A DNA stretch of 36,265 nucleotides from Actinophytocola sp. GTDB lineage: Bacteria; Actinomycetota; Actinomycetes; Mycobacteriales; Pseudonocardiaceae. Position 1 is the stretch's first letter; every line of letters starts with the position of its first letter. Below the pieces are notes generated by a model. That model saw nothing but the letters and a program-made list of their open reading frames with translations, had not been told where the DNA came from and did not search any database. This document shows positions 1 through 6,954 of this stretch, in pieces. The DNA lies in contig WHUD01000033.1 in the NCBI GenBank assembly GCA_009377385.1, positions 1 to 36,265 of the forward strand. The letters are read 5' to 3'. Both the position numbers and the translations under genes were made by a program.

Positions 1-493
1 CACATCATGACGGATGGACCACTAAATGAAGCGCTTATTTATCGGCAAGTCCTTAGCTCGGTCACGGCGAGTTACAAATCTAACTTGGCGAGTTCGCCTC
101 GCTGCTCCCGCACTGACCAGCACCGAGTTACAACAGTGAGCCAGTTAGCCCGTGCGGATACGCCGCCACGCTCGCCCGGTGAGGGTGCGCTCTCGCCGCG
201 TTCGCCGGGCCTAACTGCCCGTCACTGTTCCAGCCGCCTAGCACCTGCTGACGCTAGACCTAGCGTCCGTGCTAGCGAGCCGCGTTGACGTTGACCAGGC
301 CGCTAGCGCCTAGCGCCCGACCGGCGCGAACACCGCCACAACCCGCGAATCCATGTCCCGGCGACACCCGCGACGGGTGCTCGCTCTACCCGTCATGCCC
401 ACACCCGGTCACGGGGACGTGACACCGATGAAAGGAGCCCGCCGTGCCCTCTCCGCGTATCCGCAGCCACTACGCAGACAGGAGTCACCACAG
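1..493. other. Non-coding region upstream of xis
   Basis: I see no convincing gene here. Open frames are short and without family resemblance. The stretch is rich in short repeats: a 10-bp direct repeat CGAGTTACAA at 68-77 and 124-133, several GGCGA/TCGCC pairs, and a nested palindrome at 238-275. In integrative elements of actinomycetes the space before xis usually carries regulatory or excision sites, so this is probably a control region of the element, but no specific site can be named. Confidence 0.5.
238..275. repeat. Nested inverted repeat (cruciform-like) upstream of xis
   Basis: The outer arms are CTAGCAC (238-244) and GTGCTAG (269-275). The inner arms are GACGCTAG (250-257) and CTAGCGTC (260-267), separated by AC. 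Both stems are perfect. It could be a binding site for a recombination accessory factor or repressor, or a transcript hairpin; the sequence does not decide between these. Confidence 0.6.
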
Positions 494-706
494 ATGGAAG
501 CCCACACAACTGGGAGCAAGACACGGCGCGTGCTGCTGACCGTCGAGGAAGCCGCACGACGGCTCAGCGTCGGCCGCACCACCATGTACGCGCTCATCAA
601 GGCCGGACACATCAACACCGTCCGCATCGGCCACCTGCGCCGCGTACCCGCAGACGCGCTCACCGCCTACGTCCAGCAGCTCACCGACTACCAGGCCGCC
701 GCGTAA
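494..706 (+). CDS. xis: Excisionase / helix-turn-helix DNA-binding protein
   Basis: This 70-residue protein is an excisionase-type winged helix-turn-helix of the MerR/AlpA-like superfamily. The segment LTVEEAARRLSVGRTTMYAL is the HTH and VRIGHLRRVPADAL is the following wing, a layout typical of excisionases of actinobacterial integrative elements. Such proteins bend attachment-site DNA and tip the integrase towards excision. I chose the ATG at 494, preceded by GGAG at 481, over an upstream in-frame ATG at 353 because the domain begins just after it and the upstream residues look random. The integrase starts 22 bases downstream, so the two are probably co-transcribed. The family call is strong; excision activity is inferred from family and position. 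Confidence 0.85.
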   Translation: MEAHTTGSKTRRVLLTVEEAARRLSVGRTTMYALIKAGHINTVRIGHLRRVPADALTAYVQQLTDYQAAA

Positions 707-728
707 GCGGGGAACAGGAGACCACCCT

Positions 729-2108
729 ATGGCACGCAGGAAGCGTCCCGAAGGGACACGACGGCCCAACGGCGCCAGTTCGATCTACTACAGCGAGAAG
801 GACGGTAAGTGGCACGGCTGGGTCACCATTGGCGTCCGCGACACCGGCAAACCCGACCGTCGCCACGTCAAGCGCAAGAGCGAAGCCGAGGTTATCGATG
901 CCGTGCGCGGGCTGGAACAGCAGCGCGACAGCGGCAAAGTTCGGAAGCCCGGACGGGCCTGGACCGTCGAGAAGTGGCTACGTCACTGGGTCGAGAACAT
1001 CGCCGCGCCGTCCGTCAGAGTAACCACGATGGTTGGCTACCGGTCGTCCGTGTATAAGCACCTCATACCCGGCATCGGTGCGCACCGACTCGACAAGTTG
1101 CAGCCTGAGCACCTGGAGACCCTGTACGCACGGCTTCAGAAGCCGCGAGAGCAGGGAGGTAAGGCGCTCAAGGCGGCCACGGTTCACCTCGCGCACAGAA
1201 CGGCAAATGTCGCCTTCAACGAGGCTGTACGTCGGCGACGCATGGTTGAGAACCCCGCGCGCGTAGCGAAGGCACCGCGCGTTGAGCAGGAGGACATCAT
1301 CCCGTTCACGAGAGAGGAGGCTCGGGGGCTTATCGACAAGGCCGCCGAGATGCGCAACGGTGCCCGGTACGTCGTCGCGTTGTCGGTTGGCCTGCGTCGT
1401 GGCGAAGCGCTAGGCCTGAAGTGGTCCGACTACGCCGTCAAGTGGCGCCACAGGTGCCCGAAGGGCAGCACCTGCCGATCGCGTGATGCGTCGAAGTGTG
1501 ACCTTCGGGAAGGACGCGGCACGCTGACGGTCCGGCGAGCGATCCAGCAGCGGACGTGGCAACACGGCTGCGATCCGGATGGCTCGTGCGGACGGAGGCT
1601 CGGAGCGTACTGCCCCAATCGGCGAGACGGCGGCGTCGTGGAATCGGAGGTGAAATCGCGTGCCGGTCGGCGCGTGATCGGCTTGCCGCACCAGGTGATC
1701 GAGGCGCTGGAATCGCATCGTGCGCACCAAGAGATTGACAGCGAGAGAGCGGCGAATCTCTGGGCCGACGAAGGCTGGATATTCACCAATCGTCTCGGCC
1801 GCCCTGTGCACCCGACAGAAGATCACCGCGCGTGGAAGGCCCTGCTTCGGCTTGCCGACGTTCGGGACGCCAGGCTGCATGATGCGCGGCACACAGCGGC
1901 GACAATACTGCTTGAGTTGAAGGTGCCGTTGCCCGCAGTCATGGAGCTGATGGGGTGGTCCAACGCGGCTATCGCGAAGCGCTACATGCACACGAACGAG
2001 GAGTTCGTAACCGCGATCGCCGCAGAGGTTGGCGGTCACCTCTGGGCCGACAACGACGACGATGAGGATGACGAAGACGGGCCTGCAGGAAGCCCGGTCG
2101 CAGTCTGA
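729..2108 (+). CDS. int: Tyrosine site-specific recombinase (integrase)
   Basis: This 459-residue protein is a phage/ICE-type integrase. An AP2-like arm-binding N-terminus (about 10-70) precedes a SAM-like core-binding domain (about 75-180) and the catalytic domain (about 190-430). The catalytic set is visible: Arg223 in GLRRGEALGL, Lys309, His384 and Arg387 in LHDARHTAAT, Trp410 in LMGWSN and nucleophile Tyr419 in AKRYMH. A Cys/His-rich insertion (about 241-295, with HRCPKGSTC and HGCDPDGSCG) sits inside the catalytic domain. Similar inserts occur in actinobacterial integrases and may bind zinc. The gene is intact, follows xis and points towards the tRNA-Ser gene, the usual arrangement of an AICE or prophage with attP beyond int. 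The acidic tail (DNDDDEDDEDG) is unremarkable. Integration into that tRNA is inferred. Confidence 0.93.
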   Translation: MARRKRPEGTRRPNGASSIYYSEKDGKWHGWVTIGVRDTGKPDRRHVKRKSEAEVIDAVRGLEQQRDSGKVRKPGRAWTVEKWLRHWVENIAAPSVRVTTMVGYRSSVYKHLIPGIGAHRLDKLQPEHLETLYARLQKPREQGGKALKAATVHLAHRTANVAFNEAVRRRRMVENPARVAKAPRVEQEDIIPFTREEARGLIDKAAEMRNGARYVVALSVGLRRGEALGLKWSDYAVKWRHRCPKGSTCRSRDASKCDLREGRGTLTVRRAIQQRTWQHGCDPDGSCGRRLGAYCPNRRDGGVVESEVKSRAGRRVIGLPHQVIEALESHRAHQEIDSERAANLWADEGWIFTNRLGRPVHPTEDHRAWKALLRLADVRDARLHDARHTAATILLELKVPLPAVMELMGWSNAAIAKRYMHTNEEFVTAIAAEVGGHLWADNDDDEDDEDGPAGSPVAV

Positions 2109-2121
2109 GCTTGACCTACAA

Positions 2122-2157
2122 CCCGGCGCTGGGTCTGTTCCTGGACCCAGCGCCGGG
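2122..2157 (+). terminator. Strong hairpin terminator after int
   Basis: Perfect 14-bp stem, CCCGGCGCTGGGTC (2122-2135) against GACCCAGCGCCGGG (2144-2157), with an 8-nt loop, starting 13 bases after the integrase stop codon. There is no clear U-tract, as is common in high-GC actinomycetes. Confidence 0.8.
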
Positions 2158-2434
2158 CTGTGTCAGCATGCCTTCTCATCGTGGGAACCATACGGACGGC
2201 AGCGGTGAAGGGCGCTGACCCGCGAAGTGCCGACACTGCTACGACGACACCTGGATCCCGAGGATGGCGACGACGACTGAGCTGGCTCGCGCGTCAGGGA
2301 TGGGCTGAGAACGCCGTAACGCTTGGCGCATGGCAAACGACTCTCGATGCAGAGTGTTGCGTGCCCTGGTACGCAGAACCTTATCCCCAACAACCTCAAG
2401 CTGTGTGGTCCTGCGTTCAATTGCTAGGTGTGCG
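2158..2434. other. Intergenic region between int terminator and cargo gene
   Basis: I find no gene in this stretch. The frames present are short and lack recognisable domains. It presumably holds the promoter of the exported cargo protein, but I cannot point to a reliable -35/-10 pair. Confidence 0.4.
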
Positions 2435-3058
2435 ATGAGATACGTAAGCGTGGTCGTTGCTGTCGCTGGCTGGGGCATGCTCATGGCCACCCCTTCGCTC
2501 GCGCACGCCAGCACTACAGGGGTTGAAATGGCGTGCGACGAACCAGGCATGCGCACGGTCGCCGAGGCGGTTCCGGAGTTCGGCGGCGTGCTTATCGACG
2601 GCGGTGTGCTGAAGGTGTGGCTCGCGGGGGATGCCTCCGAGTCGACGGCGGCCCGAACGCGAGCCGAACTGGTGAATCATGTCAGTGAGGATTTCCGGGA
2701 CATGCCTTTAGAAGTGCTGGCCGCCGACTACCCGTACGCGGACCTAGCTCGGTGGTGTGATCACATCATCGACACGAACGCCGTTCCGGGGCTGGTCACA
2801 CTCGGCATCTCGCACCAGCACAACCGTGTCGAGATCGCCGTGAGTGACCTCAGTGCGAGCGCGGCGGAGGCGGTGGAGGCCGAGGTCTCTCGCCGTGCGA
2901 TCCCGAGGGACGCAATTCGGCTGACCGAGCGACCAGCAATTCAGCAGCTCCCCGCCGACAACACACCATCGCCGTGGTGGCTGGTGGCAGGCGGCGCTGG
3001 TCTCGCCGGACTGGTCCTCGGCATAGTCACCCTGCGGCGAAAACGACTTTCGCGATGA
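2435..3058 (+). CDS. Exported, membrane-anchored protein of unknown function
   Basis: I do not recognise the family of this 207-residue protein. Its topology is clear: a cleavable-type signal peptide (residues 1-25, core VVVAVAGWGMLMATPSLAHA), an extracytoplasmic domain of about 150 residues and a C-terminal transmembrane helix (about 177-199, LVAGGAGLAGLVLGIVTL) ending in the basic stop-transfer tail RRKRLSR. The external part contains two cysteines (in MACDEPG and RWCDH) that could form a disulfide. The ATG at 2435, preceded by AGGTG, is preferred to an in-frame ATG at 2330 because it places the signal peptide at the N-terminus. It lies between int and the tRNA, so it is probably element cargo. 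The layout resembles small TPM/Rv1476-like membrane proteins, but this is only a topological likeness. Confidence 0.75.
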   Translation: MRYVSVVVAVAGWGMLMATPSLAHASTTGVEMACDEPGMRTVAEAVPEFGGVLIDGGVLKVWLAGDASESTAARTRAELVNHVSEDFRDMPLEVLAADYPYADLARWCDHIIDTNAVPGLVTLGISHQHNRVEIAVSDLSASAAEAVEAEVSRRAIPRDAIRLTERPAIQQLPADNTPSPWWLVAGGAGLAGLVLGIVTLRRKRLSR

Positions 3059-3171
3059 GTACCGGCACCCTATTCACTCTGCTCGATCTGCTCACTCGAC
3101 GATCCCGGCGACGTCCAGACTGACCACTGAGGCGATAGCACGGTGTCCAGATGCGCGATGCCGCGCTACGA

Positions 3172-3206
3172 GGGTTGGGGATGGGAATCGGTTGGGGATG
3201 GGAATC
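3172..3206 (+). repeat. 17-bp tandem duplication, possible G-quadruplex
   Basis: GGTTGGGGATGGGAATC occurs twice back to back (3173-3189 and 3190-3206). The + strand carries runs of 3, 4, 3, 4 and 3 guanines with spacers of 2, 2, 8 and 2 bases, close to a G-quadruplex consensus, although one loop is longer than the usual limit of seven. No function is known. Confidence 0.6.
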
Positions 3207-3380
3207 GCCAACCGTCGCTTCGGTGACCAGTCACTGGCTGCTGACCGGACCATCGTCGATCGCGGCGATGAACGTCATCAGGAGGCGGCTGCGGCCGCCC
3301 TTGATCTCTGTAGAGCCCAAATCGGCAATGCAATCGGCCCACTACCCGGGAACGCCGTCGCGTGCTCGTGCGGAGGTCGA

Positions 3381-3401
3381 CTGCAACCCAAACTGCAACC
3401 C
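3381..3401. repeat. Direct repeat CTGCAACCC x2, candidate integrase arm sites
   Basis: Two copies of CTGCAACCC, spaced 12 bases start to start, lie about 60 bases from the 3' end of the tRNA-Ser gene. Closely spaced direct repeats beside the core of an attachment site are typical arm-type sites for tyrosine integrases. The assignment rests on position only. Confidence 0.35.
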
Positions 3402-3408
3402 GACAACG

Positions 3409-3445
3409 AAACGCCGGGCGGCCCGTGGGGGCTCGCCCGGCGTTT
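3409..3445 (-). terminator. Bidirectional hairpin terminator downstream of tRNA-Ser
   Basis: Perfect 11-bp stem, AAACGCCGGGC (3409-3419) against GCCCGGCGTTT (3435-3445), with a 15-base loop. On the minus strand it lies about 15 bases past the tRNA 3' end and the stem closes with a short U-run, so it would end tRNA transcription. It also works on the + strand. Confidence 0.75.
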
Positions 3446-3460
3446 TGCCTGGTCGGAGAG

Positions 3461-3546
3461 CGGAGGATACGGGATTCGAACCCGTGAGGGCTGTTAACCC
3501 AACACGATTTCCAATCGTGCGCCTTAGGCCGCTCGGCCAATCCTCC
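3461..3546 (-). tRNA. serT: tRNA-Ser (anticodon GGA)
   Basis: On the minus strand the 7-bp acceptor stem pairs GGAGGAT (3546-3540) with ATCCTCC (3468-3462), with G as discriminator base. The anticodon stem CACGA/TCGTG encloses TTGGAAA, giving anticodon GGA, which reads UCC and UCU. A long class II variable arm and the T-arm CGGGTTCGAATCCCG follow, confirming a serine tRNA. The 3' CCA is not encoded. The 3' end faces the integrase module, and tRNA 3' ends are the classic attB for such integrases, so this is the likely insertion site. The other att copy would be outside the window to the left. The specific gene symbol is not certain. Confidence 0.95.
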
Positions 3547-3745
3547 GCCGGATAGGCTACCTGACCAGCGGGCCTGGTCGCGCGGCGGCCTCCGCGATGT
3601 GGGAATCCGCAGCGCACCCTGCCGATGACCACCCGTTCACCCTTCGCGGCGCACCGGGAGCGGCCCCGTAGCATTGGTGCCGACACGACGCCGTGCGCTG
3701 GCCGCCGCCTCGCGGCTGTACCGACTCGTCATCGAAGGGCAACGC

Positions 3746-5062
3746 ATGACCGACCAGCTGGTCAAACCTCTCCCCATCAGCGGTTTCCCGGAATGGGTGC
3801 CCGAGGTGCGGCTGGTCGAGCAGCATTGGATCGACGCGATCCGCCGGAAGTTCGAGCGGTACGGCTTCTGCTCGATCGAGACTCCGTCGGTGGAGGCGCT
3901 CGAAGTCCTGATGGCGAAGGGCGAGACGTCCAAGGAGGTCTACACGCTGCGTCGGCTGCAGGCCGATGCGGACGACGACAGCGACGCTCGCCTCGGTCTG
4001 CACTTCGATCTCACCGTGCCGTTCGCCAGGTACGTCGCCGGACACCTGAACGACCTGGTCTTCCCGTTCAAGCGGTACCAGATCCAGCGCGTGTGGCGCG
4101 GCGAGCGCCCGCAGGAGGGCCGCTTCCGCGAGTTCACCCAGTGCGACATCGACGTCATCAACCCGGAGCAGGTGTCGCTGCAGTTCGACGCCGAGCTGCC
4201 TCGGATCGTGCACGAGATCATGACCGAGCTCGACCTACCCGCCTGGTCGCTCTACCTCAACAACCGCAAGATCCTGCAGGGCTTCTACGAAGGCCTCGGC
4301 ATCGCGGATCCCATCGAGGCCATCCGGATCGCCGACAAGATGGACAAGATCGGCGCTGACGGCGTTGGCGAGCTGCTGTCCACCCAGCTCGGGCTCTCGC
4401 AGGAGCAGGTAAGCGCGTGCCTCGACCTGGCGCGGATCAATGGCGGCGACTCATCGATCGTGGACGCCATCGGCAGGCTCGGCGTCAAGTCGGACCTGCT
4501 GTCCGAGGGGCTCGACGAGCTGGCGTTCGTGCTGGACTCGCTGTCCGACCTGCCGGAAGGCTCCGTTCGTGCCGACATGTCGATCGCGCGCGGGCTCGAC
4601 TACTACACCGGCACGGTGTACGAGGCGAAGTTCCTCGACTGGCCGTCCTACGGCAGCATCTGTGCGGGTGGCCGCTACGAGAACCTCGCCGGCAGCTTCA
4701 CCAAGCGCAGCCTCCCCGGCGTCGGCATCTCCATCGGCCTGACCAGGATCTTCGCGAAGCTCCTCGCCGAGGGGCTCCTCACGACCGGCGCGAGCTGCCC
4801 CACCGACGTTCTCGTCGTGCTGCCCAGCGAGCAGCGGCGGGGCGACGCGACGGCGACGGCTGCCGAGCTGCGGGGCAGGGGCCTCAACGTCGAGCTCTAT
4901 CACCAGGCGGACAAGGTTGGGAAACAGATCCGCTACGCATCTCGGAAGGGCATTCCGTACGTCTGGTTCCCGCCGTTCGATGACGGCAAGCCGCACGAGG
5001 TCAAGGACCTCGGCTCCGGTGAGCAGGTCGTGGCCGACCCGGCGACATGGCAACGCGACTGA
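3746..5062 (+). CDS. hisS: Histidyl-tRNA synthetase, divergent form
   Basis: This 438-residue class II aminoacyl-tRNA synthetase charges tRNA-His. Motif 2 is visible around RVWRGERPQEGRFREF, the histidine-specific loop as ARGLDYYTGTVYE and the second histidine motif as CAGGRYENLAG. A C-terminal anticodon-binding Rossmann-like domain (about 350-430) follows. The N-terminal region (PISGFPEWVPEVRLVEQHW) and an insert around residues 200-260 differ from the usual actinobacterial HisRS, which typically begins near an APKGVPDY-type motif. This may therefore be a second or horizontally acquired HisRS. I chose ATG 3746, preceded by GAAGGG, over the in-frame GTG/ATG at 3674 because the upstream residues are basic and low in similarity. 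It stands alone beside the tRNA-Ser integration site. Enzyme identity is firm; whether it is the sole HisRS is unknown. Confidence 0.9.
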   Translation: MTDQLVKPLPISGFPEWVPEVRLVEQHWIDAIRRKFERYGFCSIETPSVEALEVLMAKGETSKEVYTLRRLQADADDDSDARLGLHFDLTVPFARYVAGHLNDLVFPFKRYQIQRVWRGERPQEGRFREFTQCDIDVINPEQVSLQFDAELPRIVHEIMTELDLPAWSLYLNNRKILQGFYEGLGIADPIEAIRIADKMDKIGADGVGELLSTQLGLSQEQVSACLDLARINGGDSSIVDAIGRLGVKSDLLSEGLDELAFVLDSLSDLPEGSVRADMSIARGLDYYTGTVYEAKFLDWPSYGSICAGGRYENLAGSFTKRSLPGVGISIGLTRIFAKLLAEGLLTTGASCPTDVLVVLPSEQRRGDATATAAELRGRGLNVELYHQADKVGKQIRYASRKGIPYVWFPPFDDGKPHEVKDLGSGEQVVADPATWQRD

Positions 5063-5138
5063 CGGAGCGTTGCGACCGGGCCTGACCGGCGCGTCATGCC
5101 GCCCGTGGCACCTTGCAGCGCCTCGTAAGGTGACCGTC

Positions 5139-5264
5139 ATGGCTGTGAACCCCACTGGGCAAGGACTTGAACGCTTCCTGGAAGCCGCGCCCGACGAGCC
5201 GGTCGTGATGCTGAACCTGCTGCGGTTCCGTCTGGGGGGTCGACACAGCGTTAGGAACCAGTGA
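5139..5264 (+). pseudogene. Truncated N-terminus of a DUF1330-like protein
   Basis: The frame encodes 41 residues beginning MAVNPTGQGLERFLEAAPDE and continuing with PVVMLNLLRFR. That matches the start of DUF1330-family proteins (ferredoxin-like fold, normally about 95-140 residues), where a VVMLNLLRF-type strand is characteristic. Homology stops after FRLGGRH and the frame ends within a few codons. The rest of the gene is absent, and a large inverted repeat begins about 20 bases later. A GTAAGG ribosome-binding-like sequence precedes the ATG. I read it as a decayed gene whose 3' part was lost. The family call is from memory of the motif and is moderately sure. Confidence 0.6.
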
Positions 5265-5285
5265 TCAACACGCTCTAGGGCGCGT

Positions 5286-5350
5286 GCCGGCGGGCCGAAC
5301 GGGGCGTTCGGCACGCATGGTGCACCGAACGCCCCGTTCGGCTCGCCGGC
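5286..5350. repeat. 26-bp inverted repeat with internal palindromes
   Basis: The arms at 5286-5311 and 5325-5350 pair over 26 bases with one G-T wobble and enclose a 13-base loop. Each arm is itself palindromic (CCGAAC, five bases, GTTCGG), so the DNA could form a multi-branched cruciform. It could terminate transcription or be a dispersed intergenic repeat. It sits exactly where the DUF1330-like gene is broken off. Confidence 0.75.
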
Positions 5351-5400
5351 CCATTTGGGCCGGATCTTTGAGCCGTTCGGGCGGGCCCCAAGGATCGATC

Positions 5401-5413
5401 ACTCACAGTGAGT
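5401..5413. promoter_or_regulatory. Palindrome, possible operator before the glnX-glnH-pknG operon
   Basis: ACTCAC-A-GTGAGT is a perfect 6-bp inverted repeat about 170 bases upstream of the first gene of the signalling operon. Its size and symmetry fit a repressor or activator site, but no regulator or promoter can be assigned. Confidence 0.3.
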
Positions 5414-5583
5414 ACCGCGTGGTTTACGTGGAGTTTCCTGGCTAGCCACCAGCGCGGGTGACACATTAGGGTGACGCTCGGTGGCTGGAATCCGTACGAA
5501 AGCCGCGTTCTGTACGGGCAGCAACAACGGACACGAGGACCGGCACACGGCCGGTCCTGGCGGGGGTAAGGGTAGATTCAACA

Positions 5584-6954
5584 GTGAGCACTGCGCTGCG
5601 ACCCGACGTCGACGAGGCCTCGGAATGGCGAGCTGACAATCGCGGCGGGCGCTGGTCGCGGCCTGCCGAGATGGTGGCGAGATCCTGGGCGACGTCGCCA
5701 GGACGGCTCTCGATCATCGCGGGCGGGCTTGTCGTCCTCATCCTGCTGACGGGCATCGCCGCGGGCGCGACGGCGAAGTACAAGTCGGACACGACGACGG
5801 ACCTCGTCGAGATCCACGAGCCGACGGCCGCCGACGTGCAGCGTTTGTACCGGGCGCTGTCCGAGGCCGACGCCACGGCGGCGAGTTCGCTGCTCGCAGC
5901 CGGTGATGAGCCGATCGAGCTGCGGCGGCGCTATGAGAACGACATCGCCCTCGCCGGTCCGACACTCGGCATCGCCGCGCTCGACCGCGCGGGCGACCCC
6001 AGAATCATCAAGCAGATCGAGATCATCGGGCGGCAGGTACCGACCTACGCGGGCCTCGTCGAGACGGCACGGACGAACAGCCGCCAGGAGCTGCCCATCG
6101 GCGGCGCCTACCTGCGGCAAGCGTCGCACCTGATGCGCACGCAGATCCTGCCCGCAGCGGAGCGGCTGTACCGCATCCAGCTGGAACGGGTGGCTGCCGA
6201 GCGGAACTCGGCCATCAGTTTCCCGTACATCGCGACGGCGCTCGCCGTCATCCTGCTCATCGCGTTGATCATGGCGCAGGTGCAGATCAGACGACTATCG
6301 AAGCGACGACTCAACGTCGGCCTCGTCGTCGCTACCGTGGCGATCGCGCTCGGCGTCGCGTGGAGCGCCGTCGCGATGACCGCGCACGCCCGGCTCGTCG
6401 GCGAGGGTTACGAGCACGGCTCCTCGCAGGTGAACATGCTCGCCGACGCGAGGATCACGGCATTGCAGGCGCGTGCCGACGAGCTGCTCACGCTGGTCGC
6501 ACGGGGCAACGGCGCCGCATACGAAGTGGAGTTCTCCCAGCTGGCGCGCACCCTCGCGGGTGAGGGTGGCCACGGCGGCGGCACGTTGCGGCAGGCCAGC
6601 GCCGCGATCGCGGACGACGAGATGGCCGCAGATCTTCGCAAGGCCATTGGCGCCGCCGAGCGATGGCTGAACACGCACGCCGAGGTCAGGGCGTACGACG
6701 ACGGGGGCAAGTACGAGGAGGCCGTCCAGCTGGCGATCGACACCCGGCGCGCGGGATCGAGCGCCGTTGAGTTCGCAGCGCTCGACGATCACCTCGGCAA
6801 GGCCATCGCGAGTGGCAGGCAGTACTTCGTGAACGAGACGGTCGGCGGCGCGCGGGCGTTGGCCCTGCTCACGATGGGCTTAGCCGTGCTCGCGCTGATC
6901 GCGGTAGCGGGAGTCGTCAGCGGCGTCAGGCAACGATTGCGGGAGTATCGATGA
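5584..6954 (+). CDS. glnX: GlnX-like membrane sensor/coupling protein
   Basis: This 456-residue membrane protein has about four transmembrane helices: roughly 43-62 (IIAGGLVVLILLTGIAAGA), 213-232, 243-265 and 427-448. Two helical extracytoplasmic domains of about 150 residues lie between helices 1-2 and 3-4. This is the topology of mycobacterial GlnX, proposed to pass the ligand state of GlnH across the membrane to the kinase PknG. Each external domain looks like a four-helix sensor bundle (segments such as RLYRALSEADATAASSLLAAG), and the protein appears to be an internal tandem of TM-sensor-TM units. Start is GTG 5584 after a weak GGGTAAGGG. Its stop overlaps the glnH start (ATGA), so translation is coupled. 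The assignment rests on topology plus synteny. Confidence 0.8.
   Translation: MSTALRPDVDEASEWRADNRGGRWSRPAEMVARSWATSPGRLSIIAGGLVVLILLTGIAAGATAKYKSDTTTDLVEIHEPTAADVQRLYRALSEADATAASSLLAAGDEPIELRRRYENDIALAGPTLGIAALDRAGDPRIIKQIEIIGRQVPTYAGLVETARTNSRQELPIGGAYLRQASHLMRTQILPAAERLYRIQLERVAAERNSAISFPYIATALAVILLIALIMAQVQIRRLSKRRLNVGLVVATVAIALGVAWSAVAMTAHARLVGEGYEHGSSQVNMLADARITALQARADELLTLVARGNGAAYEVEFSQLARTLAGEGGHGGGTLRQASAAIADDEMAADLRKAIGAAERWLNTHAEVRAYDDGGKYEEAVQLAIDTRRAGSSAVEFAALDDHLGKAIASGRQYFVNETVGGARALALLTMGLAVLALIAVAGVVSGVRQRLREYR

Larger units (their letters stand above)
3059..3460. other. Non-coding region between cargo gene and tRNA-Ser
   Basis: No gene is supported; the open frames overlapping this stretch run into the antisense of the tRNA. 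It contains a 17-bp tandem duplication with G-runs (3173-3206), two copies of CTGCAACCC (3381-3389 and 3393-3401) and a bidirectional hairpin (3409-3445) next to the tRNA. These are what one would expect beside the attachment site of an integrative element. Confidence 0.5.
5063..5583. other. Intergenic region with gene stub and repeats
   Basis: This 521-base stretch contains only a broken DUF1330-like stub, a large inverted repeat and a short palindrome ahead of the glnX-like gene. It also contains the 14-bp palindrome GGCCCATTTGGGCC (5348-5361). I see no intact gene. Confidence 0.6.

Noticed and set aside
7-288. 93-residue frame at the left edge
   Set aside because: Composition is Ser/Arg-rich without a domain, it spans the palindrome and short repeats, and it has no convincing start site.
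3151-3555. Open frame on + strand covering the tRNA region (ending TGFEPVRAVNPTRFPIVRLR)
   Set aside because: Its C-terminal third is the antisense of tRNA-Ser; this is a known type of spurious protein.
3557-4213. Minus-strand 218-residue frame opposite hisS
   Set aside because: It lies antisense to a clear aminoacyl-tRNA synthetase and shows no family features.
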